Origin: Dolomedes plantarius
Lineage: Eukaryota; Arthropoda; Arachnida; Araneae; Dolomedidae
DNA length: 64,000 nucleotides
Assembly (NCBI GenBank): GCA_907164885.2
Contig: OU015499.1
Span: 153,554,408-153,618,407, forward strand
Direction of reading: 5' to 3'
The stretch's first letter is position 1. Each line of letters begins with the position of its first letter. This document shows positions 35,031-45,829 of the stretch, in pieces. The notes under the pieces were generated by a model that was not told the origin of the DNA, did not search any database, and was given only the letters and a program-made list of their open reading frames with translations. The position numbers and the translations under genes were made by a program.

Positions 35031-36596
35031 GTGTTGGGTAAATGTGTTGTTGAAATATGTTTTCAAATTTCAGGTAGTGGACAGACATCCTATCTCTCAC
35101 CTACTATATGTGATGAGTTTTTGCTCCTAGCTAAAAAAGCACTAACGCATATTGCTAATGAAGCTAAAACATCAAAGTACTATTCCCTTGTTGTAGATTC
35201 AACTCCTGATATCTCACATGTGGAACAGCTGTCGTTTGCTTTGCGATATGTAAAAAATGGGAAACCTGTTGAGAGATTTATAAAATTTTTACCTAACGTT
35301 GGCCACAAAGCCCATGAAATGTTTGAAGCTGTTATTAAGACTGTCACTGATCTCCACCTTGATATCTTGAAATGTCGGGGTCAATCATATGACAGTGCAG
35401 CTAATATGGCTCGTGTTTACTCAGATCTTCAGGCTAGGATATTTAAAGTTTCTTCTCTTGCATCCTTCATACCTTGTGCAGGACACTCTTTAAATTTAGT
35501 GGGCTCACATGCTGTAGATTGCTGCATTGAAACCACATCGCTTTTTAATTTGCTTCAAGAACTTTATAATTTTTTCTCGTCGTCTACAGCGAGGTGGAAA
35601 GCATTGAAGAAAAATAGTACCCTTACCGCAAGAAGCCTCTCCACGACACGATGGTCGGCAAGATATGATGCTTGTAGAGCATTAAAAGAAGATTGGTTTG
35701 CAGTCATAAAAGCTCTAAAATAATTTGAAAGTGACGAATGTCAAAAATCAGCAACAAGAGCAGAAGCTAGAGGTTTACTAACGAAGTTGCAAAGGCTCGA
35801 AACAGTATTCATGGCACAGTTTTGGGGAACGGTGCTGATTAGACTTCACCAAGTCAATAAGTATGTACAAAACGTAGAACTTGATGTTTCAGAAGTTGCC
35901 ACAGTTCTTCAGTCACTCGTAAAGTTCTTGTTAGAACTGCGAGAACAATTTGATGTATATGAAAACAAAGCTCTGGATATTTCTGAAAAGAAAGTTTATG
36001 AGCATGATGAAAAGCGTCAGGTTTTCAGAAAACTACAAGCTGACGAAAAACGTGAAGGCGAAGTTAATTTAAACGGACGGGATATCTTTAGAGTTTTTAC
36101 CTATTTCACTATTGTGGACAAACTCAAATCAGAGCTTGAGAAGAGGTCACAAGCTTATAGAGAGCTCGGTGAAAAATTTAAAGGAATTACTAAAATTTGG
36201 TCACTGACTTCTCTTGAGCTTGAAGAAAAGGGAAGAAAATTACAGGCAATTTTTAAAGATGATTTGGAGCCTACATTATGTGATTAACTGCAATTTCTAA
36301 AATCTCACATAACTAAGTGCAGCATTGGGTCGGAAAGTCCCTTAGCAATTTGCAAGTGGCTACGTGAAAGAGGATTACAAACAGTGTATCCAAATGTTGA
36401 TATCGTATTGAGAATGTTTGTGTGCACACCTGCCACAAATGCCTTTGCAGAAAGATCCTTTTCTGCACTAAAAAGAATCAAAGATCATTTAATATCTTTG
36501 CTGCATCAAGACAAACTAAATGCCTTGGCACTTCTTTGTATTAAAGCAGATTTAACAAGATCTGTTGACTTCAATGAAACTATTGAAGAATTTTAA
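35031..36596 (+). pseudogene. hAT transposase (DUF4371/ZMYM-like), two stops
   Basis: A single frame runs through the whole interval and is broken only by TAA at 35721-35723 and 36285-36287. The start (TYLSP-like TSYLSPTICDEFL, then YYSLVVDSTPDISHVEQLSF) is the RNase H-fold segment with a catalytic Asp in VDSTPD. A CAGHSLNLV segment and the Trp of TRWSARYDA follow. The end (NAFAERSFSALKRIKDHL) is the hAT C-terminal dimerisation helix. The preceding TTTCAG at about 35074 or a start at 35031 are both possible beginnings. The N-terminal zinc finger is missing. It belongs to the element at 25507-36830, lying about 0.2 kb from its right end. Confidence 0.88.
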
Positions 36597-36830
36597 TGGG
36601 CGAAAGCACGAAGGAAAAAATTTTAATTGTAATTTTTAGATAAATTAGAAGAAATTATGTAGAAAATTTTTATTAAAAATATGTTATTCAAATGTTTATT
36701 CAGTATATATGTTTCAAAAACTCTTACTGTATATTAAATCTAATGTTATAAGTCAAAAATTTAAATGGAGGGAAGGGGGCGCAAAATGGTGCTTTGGCCT
36801 AGGGCATAAAAATATGTAAATCCGTCCCTG

Positions 36831-36888
36831 ATCAGAAAATCCAAATGACCTAACACCTCTCACACCCGAAATGCTTTTGAAGGACATA
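36831..36888 (+). pseudogene. BEL/Pao pol fragment 2
   Basis: Starts with the hAT target duplication and continues the integrase frame of 25506 (SENPNDLTPLTPEMLLKDI), then is cut by the next insertion at 36889. Confidence 0.85.
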
Positions 36889-38086
36889 AGGTAAATTGGG
36901 GTAACTGGGCCATCCCCTCCCAGATTTTTCCTTTAGATATCAGGGGGTAATTCCACTCTGTTGTGGCAACACTGGTAAGCAGAAGTCAACAAAACAACAG
37001 CCCTTTGGTCTCCAGCTTGGTTGAAGAATGTTTTATGGCTGCTAATATTTTTTGTATTTGTCATCACAAAACATCTTTCTACAAGGGTGAATTCAATAAT
37101 TTTTTACAAGTCTTTTTTTTTTGTCTCAAAAATTGAATGCAAGAATTTTTAGCTCAGTTAAATGTCAAAATAGCCTTCTGTGTAGTGTTTAATCTGTCCT
37201 GAAAGAGATGCAAGTTCTGTGGAAGGGTATGACCCAGTTATCCCATCAGATTTAATGATTTGGGGTAACTGGGCCATACCTTCAGGGTAACTAGGCCCAG
37301 GTATGGCCCAGTTACCCCACACTGATTCATTTATGCTTATATTAACTACTACTAACCCAACCTAAGTAACTGAACTAATTAAGTTATGTTAATAAGTTGC
37401 AATAAAGTCAATAAAGACATAGGCCTTTATAGATAGAATGTTGTTGGAGAAATCTATGCTTTTAAAGCTTGAGAGAGTTCAAACATGTTTTCTTTTTTTC
37501 TTCTTACAACTCACCCAAGATTTGCGTCATATATACATAGAAATTATTGAGTATGAAAATATTTGAATATGAATAAGTTTAACTATTGTAGGTTAGGTAG
37601 TTAAGTCACTCATTTGTGTTCTTTTTCACTTAAGGTTCTTTTTCACCACTGGTAAAGTTATTAGAAAAAACCTTTTTTTTGCAAGTGACACATTAATTCG
37701 TCTATTAATTCATTAACTAACTTAGGGCTTGTTAAACTCAAATTGATATTACATTTTTCAATAGAAAAGGCCATTACAGCTACTAACTAAGCCAGAAAGC
37801 ATGTTTGTACTTTTGAAAATGTGTTTATAGTCAATAACATTGTGTTTTTCAATCACTTTGTGTGTTATTTTTTTCCGGTGTTCGCAACAATCTATCTTGC
37901 AACATTGGTAATTGCTTTGAAAAATTATTTTTAAATGGGGTACAATTTTTTTTCTTTCTAGATATACAAGCATTGGACCTATTTACCCAGTCACAGATTC
38001 TGTTGTTTATTATGAGAAATAGACCTGGGTGGTCCAGTTACCCCAATTATCAGGGGAACTGGGCCCACCTGTATTTAAAAATATAT

Positions 38087-38130
<44 letters not shown>

Positions 38131-38291
38131 AAAAACCAAAATCATAGCTTAAACATAATCCCTAAGACTTACTAAAGTACATGTAATACAAAGATTTTTT
38201 TAAATTATACACATTAGTATAATTTTAATGTGTTAAAAATATAGTATATAAAAAAGTTGTAAATCTATGGCCCAGTTACCCCAACTTACCT
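36889..38291. mobile_element. TA-flanked non-autonomous element, 1.4 kb
   Basis: Ends AGGTAAATTGGGGTAACTGG and, complemented, AGGTAAGTTGGGGTAACTGG (24 of 25 terminal bases match), flanked by TA (36887-36888, 38292-38293). The motif GGGGTAACTGGGCC recurs several times inside in both orientations (about 37262, 37288, 37300, 38035). No transposase. An AT microsatellite lies at 38092-38127. Superfamily unclear, TA target suggests Tc1/mariner or pogo. Confidence 0.88.
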
Positions 38292-38293
38292 TA

Positions 38294-38614
38294 CGTGAAA
38301 CAGGTGTTCCAGATTTGGACTTAGTTGATAAAACCAAGTTAAAAAATAGATTTACATACCGGCAAAAATTATGAGATCTCCGTCAAAGATTTCGCAATGA
38401 ATATTTGGGAACTCTTCGAGAATTTTCATTAGTTAATAAATCTACTAAAATTAAAGAAGGAGGTTTAGTGTTAATAAAAGAAGACAATCTGAAACGTCTT
38501 CAGTGGCCGATGGCTAGAGTCTTGAAGATGTATAAAGGTAGAGATGGACAATTTCGTGTAGTAAGACTCAAAACAAAAAATGGTGAACTATTGCGTCCAT
38601 GCCACCGTTTGTGA
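38294..38614 (+). pseudogene. BEL/Pao pol fragment 3 (integrase C-terminus)
   Basis: Continues 36888 in frame with RETGVPDLDLVDKTKL, then a TGA near 38370, then RNEYLGTLREF, EGGLVLIKEDNLKR and WPMARVLKMYKG, the DUF5641-type C-terminal domain of BEL/Pao polyproteins, ending near RPCHRL and TGA at 38612-38614. Confidence 0.88.
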
Positions 38615-38766
38615 CCTTTAGAATTTAGTGATGGGAAAGCTCCACCTAGGCCACAACAGCAAACCAGATATGGCAGTGTCGCGCAACCAGTGCAGCGGCT
38701 TGGTGTGGACCCTGAGAATCTTGGTTGAGCATGTCGTACGTCCTGCCCTGCTCAAGGTGGGGAGGA

Positions 38767-39261
38767 TGTTGCGTCACCACGGATTGTAATGTTGCGTCAC
38801 CATGGACTTTAGAACTAAAACGATGGCAACAGATGGCATTTATGAAAACCTGATTGCTTGGCAACGAGTAAAAAAGAATTTTGTTATATGTGTAGTATTA
38901 GTTGAATAATGCTCGTGTTGTGTTGTGTTCGTGTTCTTGTATGTAAAATAGAATGATAAAAAGAACAGCGTGACATGCTTTTTCCCTCTCACAGTAGGCT
39001 ATGTATACGATTTTAGTAAATTTAAAAGAACGGATCTAGCTCGGCAAAGTGGCAGTCGAGAAGCACTATAAGGTAAGATACCTTGTCTCTAGTTGCTACG
39101 TAACTCCGAGGAGCCTCAATAGCTTCTTATGTCAATGTCAATGCCAATGGTAGCAAATAGCAGTGATTAATCACAGATAACTGAGTTTCATTATTTGTCG
39201 GTTCAATGGCAACGGTATCTCTTAAGCGCGTGGATGGATCATGGACTGAAATAACATTACA
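38767..39261 (+). repeat. Probable BEL/Pao 3' LTR
   Basis: Starts TGTTGCGTCACC directly after the polypurine tract GGTGGGGAGGA. A possible end is ATAACATTACA at 39251-39261. No second copy is in the window to fix the limits. Confidence 0.45.
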
Positions 39262-39857
39262 GATGATGCTAGAAAATTAACCCCTATTCAAGTATGTTTA
39301 ATTTACAGGTTCATTTTTTTCTGTAGTGTATGACAGATCTATTTTGTTAAGATGCTGAAAATGATATATATATGGTTTCTACATTTTACGCCATTTTTTG
39401 TGTGTGTAAAGCTAAATTCTAATGCAATTCGTATAACTATTAAACTGTCAAAGACTGTATGTTCAGGCATGGTTTGTTGTTTTCAGGAAATAAGTAAATT
39501 AATACTTTCTGATCAATTTTGGCGTGCTATTTAAATATACACTCCACGATTTCAAGAGATTGCTAGAAGTTGTGAATCTCATAATTTTATTTTAATTTTT
39601 TATCCTAAATTTACAAATATATTACACAAGTCAGACATAATGTATTTAGCAACATTGCTAGCGGTAAATCGGAAGAAGTTGGCGCGGTTGGTGAATTTTT
39701 GGCGATTTTATTTAAAGGTCACCAAATTTACGTTTCTGAGCACTCCATTTTTTTCCATCTCATATTTTTGTTGTTCTTAACAGATTAAAACACCAGAACA
39801 ACAACGAAAGGTAATACATACATACATACACATTCAACCCCCCCACATATATATATA
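39262..39857. other. Spacer, nothing recognised
   Basis: AT-rich with a short TACA microsatellite near 39813. No supported gene. Confidence 0.5.
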
Positions 39858-40441
39858 CAGTGTGTCCCCAAAATAATGGTGGGGTTTCAAATGGTTATAG
39901 CTTCGGAACAAAGCAATATAGGGAGATGAAATATACGTGAAACTAAAAAGATAATCTCCAAGTTTCTTATCTGTTCAGCAGACTTCGATGTGTGATCCTT
40001 TAGTTGCCCTGCAGACGTCGAGACGATATTCATTCTCTTTCCATACACGGCAGAGAGCATCCGGCGTGATACACGAAACAGCTTCAGTGGTCTTTTCTTT
40101 TAAATTGTCCAGATTTCGGACATCAATCGAACACACTTGTGTTTTTACATAACCCCAAAAATAGAAATCCATGGGGTTAAGGTTTGGAGCCAGTGGGGGG
40201 CCAGACAATACACCCTCCTCGCCCGACACGTCGCTGAGGAAATGTTTCTTCAACAAATTCCCACACGATTGTAACAAAAATGTGGAGGAACTTCGTCTAA
40301 CTACGAAGTCTGCACGTAAGCTTTTGCGCACATTAACTTGGACAGTTTCTCTTTAATTTGACGTATGACTCGTGTATGCAACATGATTTATTGCATACCT
40401 ATGTCCATTTGATACCCCACCATGATTTTGGGGACACACTG
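39858..40441 (-). mobile_element. mariner/Tc1-superfamily deletion derivative
   Basis: Ends CAGTGTGTCCCCAAAATAAT and, complemented, CAGTGTGTCCCCAAAATCAT, followed inward by GGTGGGGT on both sides. TA precedes the left end. It encloses a C-terminal transposase remnant on the - strand. Confidence 0.88.
39975..40331 (-). pseudogene. mariner-type transposase C-terminal fragment
   Basis: 118 codons remain. The last half, APNLNPMDFYFWGYVK, is the third catalytic motif of mariner-like transposases (PDLxPxDFxLWG), with the acidic residue in MDF. The C-terminal RLDVCRATKGSHIE matches the family's usual tail. The upstream DNA-binding and first catalytic motifs are deleted; the first 40 codons are probably junction sequence. 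Confidence 0.82.
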
Positions 40442-40627
40442 CATTTACACACATAAATAGAAAGAATAAATTCTTTCTATCAACGCAAAGCATTAGATAT
40501 ATCTATTTCTACCAAGTTTATAACAGGTAAATTTAAAAATACATGTTAAGTATTTGGACCTGAATCGTGGGAAGGCCCCGTGAGTGAATGACGTGACCAC
40601 AGGCCCGTAGTGACCACTGTCCCGCAC

Positions 40628-40938
40628 AGATAGGGCCTGTTCCCATAGAATCCGTCAGCGTTCAGGCCTGTTCACATAGCATTCCGTTAGCATAAGCGTG
40701 AAAGGTCAAGTTAGTGTTAACGGATGATGTCATAGTACTCAGCTATATGATTGGTTAAACTTTAACGCTTACGCTAATGGATTGCTATCTGAACAGACCC
40801 TTACTCGTATCGATATATTTCAAACCAATAACAGACCTTAACAATTTCGTGGCGAATTCTTTGGAGGTTTGTAATTCGTTAAATATATTTCAATACGAGA
40901 AACGCTGACGTTGACGGATTCTATGTGAGCAGGCCCTT
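40628..40938. repeat. MITE with a second element nested inside
   Basis: Outer ends GGGCCTGTTCCCATAGAATC and, complemented, GGGCCTGCTCACATAGAATC. Inside, about 40670-40803 has its own related ends (CAGGCCTGTTCACATAGCAT against GGGTCTGTTCAGATAGCAAT). The 40831-40880 core also occurs near 6760 and 22770. Confidence 0.75.
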
Positions 40939-40939
40939 A

Positions 40940-41573
40940 CGCTTGTGGTAACGTCAACCCATTAATCTCCCTTCGTCTCGAGTCTTGAATTGAGATACTC
41001 GAATGTCGAAGCAGAAATAATCTCTTCGTGTAGATTTGTAAGCACATCTTGGTGGCTGGTGGGAGGGAAACTCTTGTGGAGCTGCGGTTTTGCTGTTTAA
41101 TCATATTAGTTAATGCCGCTTATTCAAATTCACTCCTTCAAATTACTGGTGACATCGCTTGACAAATCTGACGTCGTGGACTTCGAAAAACACTCGACTG
41201 ATATAAACAAACAACCTCAATTCACAGCAGCTCAGTCACTTCCCGTCTTTTTCACGTCTTAGTAATGACGGCAGTTTACCGGACTGCATTCTTAGCCAGT
41301 CATTAAAGTTTTTATTGTTACAATTTCTTCAATGAAGTTTAAAATGTAACTCTTTTTTTGCTTTTAACCTTTTCCTTACGGGGTGGGATAGCATGTATCC
41401 CAAAAATACGGTCCCAAGAATGGATATATATATATATATATAACCCCCTTAATGACCGTTCTTACAAGCGGGGAATGAAATTTCCCGTTCTAAAGAGGGA
41501 AAGTTCTATAGTAAGCTAACCATAGTTTAAAACTAGGAAGGCGGGAATTTTTTCTTACTAAAAAGACTGAACG

Positions 41574-41604
<31 letters not shown>

Positions 41605-42527
41605 AGCTAAAGGTTAATCTTGTTAACAAATAAACAAGATGGAGTCAGATTACAGTTTGTTTTCTTGAACACAGGAATACGTACAAACATAGGATCCCGA
41701 GCCACCACACTCTAAAAGCGAAATCCTATCTTAATAAAGTTTTCTAAAAATATTTGACTACGAAAACGAAAAAAGAAAAATTTAAACTTTTCACAAACTG
41801 CGAGATGAAATTTATATTAATGAATCCTTTTATAGTTCAGCTAAATGTACCATTTCGTCAATTACTATTTTTTAGACCTCTTAATCCACATTTTGTTTGC
41901 ATGGGTTGTGTTAAAAACCTTCATTTAAATGTTTTATCTTCAAACGTGTCTAACAGAAAGATGGAAACAATATTCTTAAATTTTAGAAATTTCTCCAAAG
42001 GAGTCGGGATTTTTCTTCAGACCACGTCTTGCAAAATAAATTTTCTAACTGGTGTCTCCCCATTCTTATGAACTTTAGATACACTCGAATTTTCGCGTAC
42101 AAGATAAATTTTAATTTGATAAAGGCACAAAATTTATCGCATGTCAGCTGCCCCAATTAATTGCTAAACACACAAATTCATGAAAACTTGCTTTAAATAC
42201 CAATCAAAATTCGTCTGATAATGTGGAACGATACTTCCAAAGATTTCCTCTTTGATTATCGGTGCCACTCTGAGAGTGGCACCGATAATCAAAGATCGCA
42301 AATGATCACATTTCCTCGCTCCATTTCTTGTAAGACTCAGTAGAAGTCCATTATTCGATAGACGAGACTTGGTGTAATTTAAAAAAATTAAACATTTTTC
42401 AAGAGGTGATTTGACAATTAATCTTCTACATTTAATACACAAAAATCTGACACATCCAACATAAAAGTATAATTAGATGCTCCATGCGTCAAAGATAACT
42501 TTGGCTGCACATAAAAAAATTCTAATA
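40940..42527. other. Region without recognised gene
   Basis: Contains two TA microsatellites (41425-41442, 41578-41603) and the palindrome at 42250-42294. Open frames at 41754-42071 (+) and 42164-42442 (-) show no family motif. Confidence 0.5.
42250..42294. repeat. Perfect 21-bp palindrome, 3-nt spacer
   Basis: Arms CTTTGATTATCGGTGCCACT plus C (42250-42270) and the exact complement (42274-42294) around TGA. Flanks are not symmetrical. Confidence 0.93.
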
Positions 42528-43250
42528 AAATAATTAAAGCAAAATTAATTTAAAGTAATTAAAAGACACAAACGCGAAAATAAATTCAGTCTCGAAATGA
42601 AGCCATAAAATATTTATTTCTATATCATTATACACATTTATTTCCTCATTTACATAACACAGCAGATTTAGATGAAAGCAGTAAAATCTTAAAAATTATA
42701 ATGAAATATTAGGCAAAAACACACACCAGCAGTATTGCATAGCTGGCATTTCATGACACCCGTCCCTGCGATGTAAACAGGTATAATGACACTTTCATAA
42801 TTATTTAAGAAACATTATACGATAAAAAATATTTATCAGTGGCAATATTTCTTTTTACATCAATCACATTCGTGGATCAAGTATGCCATCAAGAATCGTA
42901 GGTCATCACCAATACCATGACATTGATACATTTTTTAAAAAATTTCAAAAGTAAAATAATCAAGAAACATTAAATTAATTCCAAAACATCATTCGTGCGA
43001 TTTCTCTAAATAAAACACATACGTCAAAAGTGAGTTTGAATTTGAACATTCAAGGAATTTCCTCACAATAAGGGTAAAATATTTCTTTGCGTCAAAAATT
43101 ACGTTTCCTGCGATAGTAGAAAGTTCGCTACATCCCTGAATGGGCAGGAAGATAACTTTTTCATCTGTCCTCGAGCCATAAACCTATCTCTCCTACCCTG
43201 CTAGTGGAGGGGTTTTCTTTTAAAATTAACCCATGGAGAAAATCTTTTCT
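42528..43250. repeat. Segmental duplication, copy 1 (3' flank of zinc-finger gene)
   Basis: Starts ATTAAAGCAAAATTAATTTA and runs through GCATTTCATGACACCC and CGATTTCTCTAAATAAAACA. A diverged copy begins at 62926 in the same order and orientation. The similarity continues into the finger-coding sequence. Confidence 0.9.
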
Positions 43251-43679
43251 CACATATAGCACAATCCAAAGCTTTCTCTTCTGTATGGGTACGAATGTAT
43301 TTTAAAATTACCGAGTTCAGAAAACATTTCTCACATATAGTCACACGAAGTCTATCCTTCATTGTTAAGGACATTCTGTTTCATATTCCCCCGAAAAGAA
43401 AATCTTTTCTCGTATAGTTCAGTGGAAAGATTTCTCTCATGTGTGTGTGCGGAGATGTATTTTTAAATGACTCTGCGCAAAAAATCTTTTCTCACATACA
43501 GTGGAAGCAAAAGGTTTCACCCTCGCGGGGACGTCTTTTTTAAATTCCCCTGTCGAGAAAATCTTTCCTCACATACAATTCCGGCGAAAGGTTTTTAACC
43601 TCTGCGGGTGCGGAGATGTGTTTTAAAACTACCTTGTACAAAAAATATTTTCTCACATTCTGTGAAGGGGAAAGGTTCC
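43205..43679 (-). pseudogene. Decayed C2H2 fingers downstream of the zinc-finger stop
   Basis: Reading on from the stop at 43680, about five 84-bp finger units remain recognisable (for example YVRKDFL for CEKRF in a shifted frame, LRTHM, TEEKALDCAICEKRF) but with frameshifts, stops and missing Cys or His. They look like former fingers 16-20 of the gene at 43680-44984. Confidence 0.8.
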
Positions 43680-44984
43680 TCACTTGTGTGTGCGGAGGTG
43701 TGTTTTTAAATGACTCTTCACAGAAAACCTTTTCTTACATACACTGCAGGCAAAAGGTTTTTCGCCTGAATGGGTGCGGAGATGCGTTTTTAAATTTCCC
43801 AGTTCAGAAAATCTTTTCTCACATACAGTGCAGGCGAAAGGTTTCTCTCCTGTGTGAGTGCGGAGATGTCTTTTTAAACTACCCTGTTCAGAAAATCTTT
43901 TCTCACATACAGGGCAGGGGAAAGGTTTCTCTCCTGTGTGTGTGCGGAGGTGTGCTTTTAAATTATTCTGCACGTAAAATCTTTTCTCACATACAGTGCA
44001 CGCGAAAGGTTTCGCTCCTATGTGAGTGCGGAGATGTGCTTTTAAACTACGCTGTTCAGAAAATCTTTTCTCACATACACTGCAGGGAAAAGGTGTCTCT
44101 CCCGTGTGTATGCGGAGGTGTGCTTTTAAATGATGCTGCAGAGAAAATTTTCTCTCACATACAGTGCATGCGAAAGGTTTCTCTCCTGTGTGAGTGCGGA
44201 GATGTCTTTTTAAACTACCCTGTTCAGAAAATCGTTTCTCGCATACAGTGCAGGGAAAAGGTTTCTCTCCTGTGTGTGTGCGAAAGTGCTCTTTGAAACG
44301 ACTCGGCACAGAAAATCTTTTCTCACATGCAATGCAGGCGAAAGGTTTCTGTTCCGTGTGGGTGCGGAGATGTATTTTTAAATCAGCCTCTCGAAAAAAT
44401 CTTTTCCCACATGCAGTGCAGGCGAAAGGTTTCTCTCCTGTGTGAGTGCGGAGATGTCTTTTTAAACCTACCTGTTCAGAATACCTTTTCTCACAAACAG
44501 TGCACGCGAAAGGTTTCTCTCCTGTGTGTGTGCGTTGGTGTGCTTTTAAATTACTCTGCACAGAAAATCTTTTCTCACATACAGTGCAGGCGAAGGGTTT
44601 CTCTCCTGTGTGTGTGCGGAAATGTGCTTTTAAATTTCCCTTATCAGAAAATCTTTTCTCACATACGGCACAGGCGAAGGATTTCTCCCCTATGTGATTG
44701 CGGAGATGTGCTATTAAAATACTCTGCGTAGAAAATCTATTCTCACATACAGTGCAAGCAAAAGGCTTCTCTCCTGTGTGTGTGCGGAGATGTATTTTTA
44801 AAGAACCCTTGCGAAAACATCTTTTCTCACATACCGTGCAGGCGAAATGTTTCTCCTCCGTGTGCATGCGGAGATGTCTTTTTAAACCACCCTGCCGTGA
44901 AAATCTTTTGTTACACACAGTGCATGTGAAAGATTTCTCTCTATTGGTATCGAGAGGATTATCAATATGGTACGAATGATGCAT
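43680..44984 (-). CDS. C2H2 zinc-finger protein, 15 tandem fingers
   Basis: A probable DNA-binding regulator in the nucleus. From the first ATG (44984) it encodes 434 residues. After about 20 residues come fifteen fingers of 28 residues, each C-x2-C-x12-H-x3-H with linkers mostly THTGEKPF. Finger sequences are very alike, with variation concentrated at the helix positions that read DNA (RQGGLKR, SNLKA, SEQGSLKR), as in recently expanded finger arrays. No KRAB, SCAN or ZAD domain is visible. TTTTAACAG at 45001-45009 on the - strand could be an acceptor, so an upstream coding exon is possible. It ends after LRTHK with TGA. A decayed finger tail and a duplicated flank follow. Confidence 0.9.
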   Translation of the reverse strand: MHHSYHIDNPLDTNREKSFTCTVCNKRFSRQGGLKRHLRMHTEEKHFACTVCEKRCFRKGSLKIHLRTHTGEKPFACTVCENRFSTQSILIAHLRNHIGEKSFACAVCEKRFSDKGNLKAHFRTHTGEKPFACTVCEKRFSVQSNLKAHQRTHTGEKPFACTVCEKRYSEQVGLKRHLRTHTGEKPFACTACGKRFFREADLKIHLRTHTEQKPFACIACEKRFSVPSRFKEHFRTHTGEKPFPCTVCEKRFSEQGSLKRHLRTHTGEKPFACTVCERKFSLQHHLKAHLRIHTGETPFPCSVCEKRFSEQRSLKAHLRTHIGAKPFACTVCEKRFYVQNNLKAHLRTHTGEKPFPCPVCEKRFSEQGSLKRHLRTHTGEKPFACTVCEKRFSELGNLKTHLRTHSGEKPFACSVCKKRFSVKSHLKTHLRTHK

Positions 44985-45009
44985 AATTAAGGCAGCCAAC
45001 TGTTAAAAC

Positions 45010-45425
45010 GGTCCCTCGCAAAAATTATACTAGAACATTTCTCAGGCGTGAGAGGATCTGTGCACTGGAACTTTTAAAACATTTGGACTAATTATATCCG
45101 ACATGGAGTGCATTCATTTTCGGCTTCAAAAGATTACTGCTCGCAGGAATGTCATTCATTGGAAAGTATATTTAGACTGCTGGTACAATACACTTGATCT
45201 CATGGTATACCGACGTCTCTTTTCACGATGATTAGATAACTGTAACTGCCGGGAATACGATGAACTTCTAAATTTGTGGTACTATCTTAGTTTCGCATAT
45301 AACAATAAGTACCGAGCACCTGCAAAGAGAGGAAAAATATGAATGAATATCGTGTTGACACCATGGTAAACTAACTAATGCGAAAAATCGGTAGTGTAAA
45401 CTTACAAACAATATTCGTTAATTTA
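45010..45425. other. Upstream flank of zinc-finger gene
   Basis: No conserved motif or additional finger exon seen. Confidence 0.4.
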
Positions 45426-45429
45426 GCAT

Positions 45430-45815
45430 ATATAATTTACAACAGCTCGATATTCGTCAAAATGGCATTGTTGATTTCACAGTTGTTGCCACAGTTGTTG
45501 ATGAAACACGCAGCGGACGTCCGATTACTGCCACAGACGATGAACATCGCATACTCGACGATTTGATTCAAAATGACCGGCGAATCACTCAAAAGCGTAT
45601 CGCAAACCATAATGGAGTATCCAAGGAATGTGTCTGCTTCATTATAGAACGATTGTGATACCGTAAAATCTGTGCTCGATGGGTACCACGCCGTCTCACA
45701 GGCGAGAATAGCGTCAGACTGGAGAGACTCTGCGAAAACTGAAGTTTGAACCGATTCCACACCCTCCTTATTCCCCCGATCTTGCGCCTAGCAATTTTTA
45801 TTTTTTTCTTCTTAT
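45430..45815 (+). pseudogene. mariner transposase relic with internal deletion
   Basis: The frame VVDETRSGRPITATDDEH and IQNDRRITQKRIA is the N-terminal HTH region of mariner transposases. A stop follows near 45657. At about 45745 the sequence jumps to PHPPYSPDLAPSNFYFF (shifted frame), the third catalytic motif, where the third catalytic residue is Asn instead of Asp. The middle catalytic region is deleted. Terminal repeats not found. Confidence 0.85.
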
Positions 45816-45829
45816 TTATTTTTGTTCGC

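Noticed and set aside
43616..44979. Long + strand frames with Cys-Gly-Asp-Val repeats opposite the zinc-finger gene
   Set aside because: They are antisense shadows of the 84-bp finger repeat; the - strand has the conserved C2H2 pattern.
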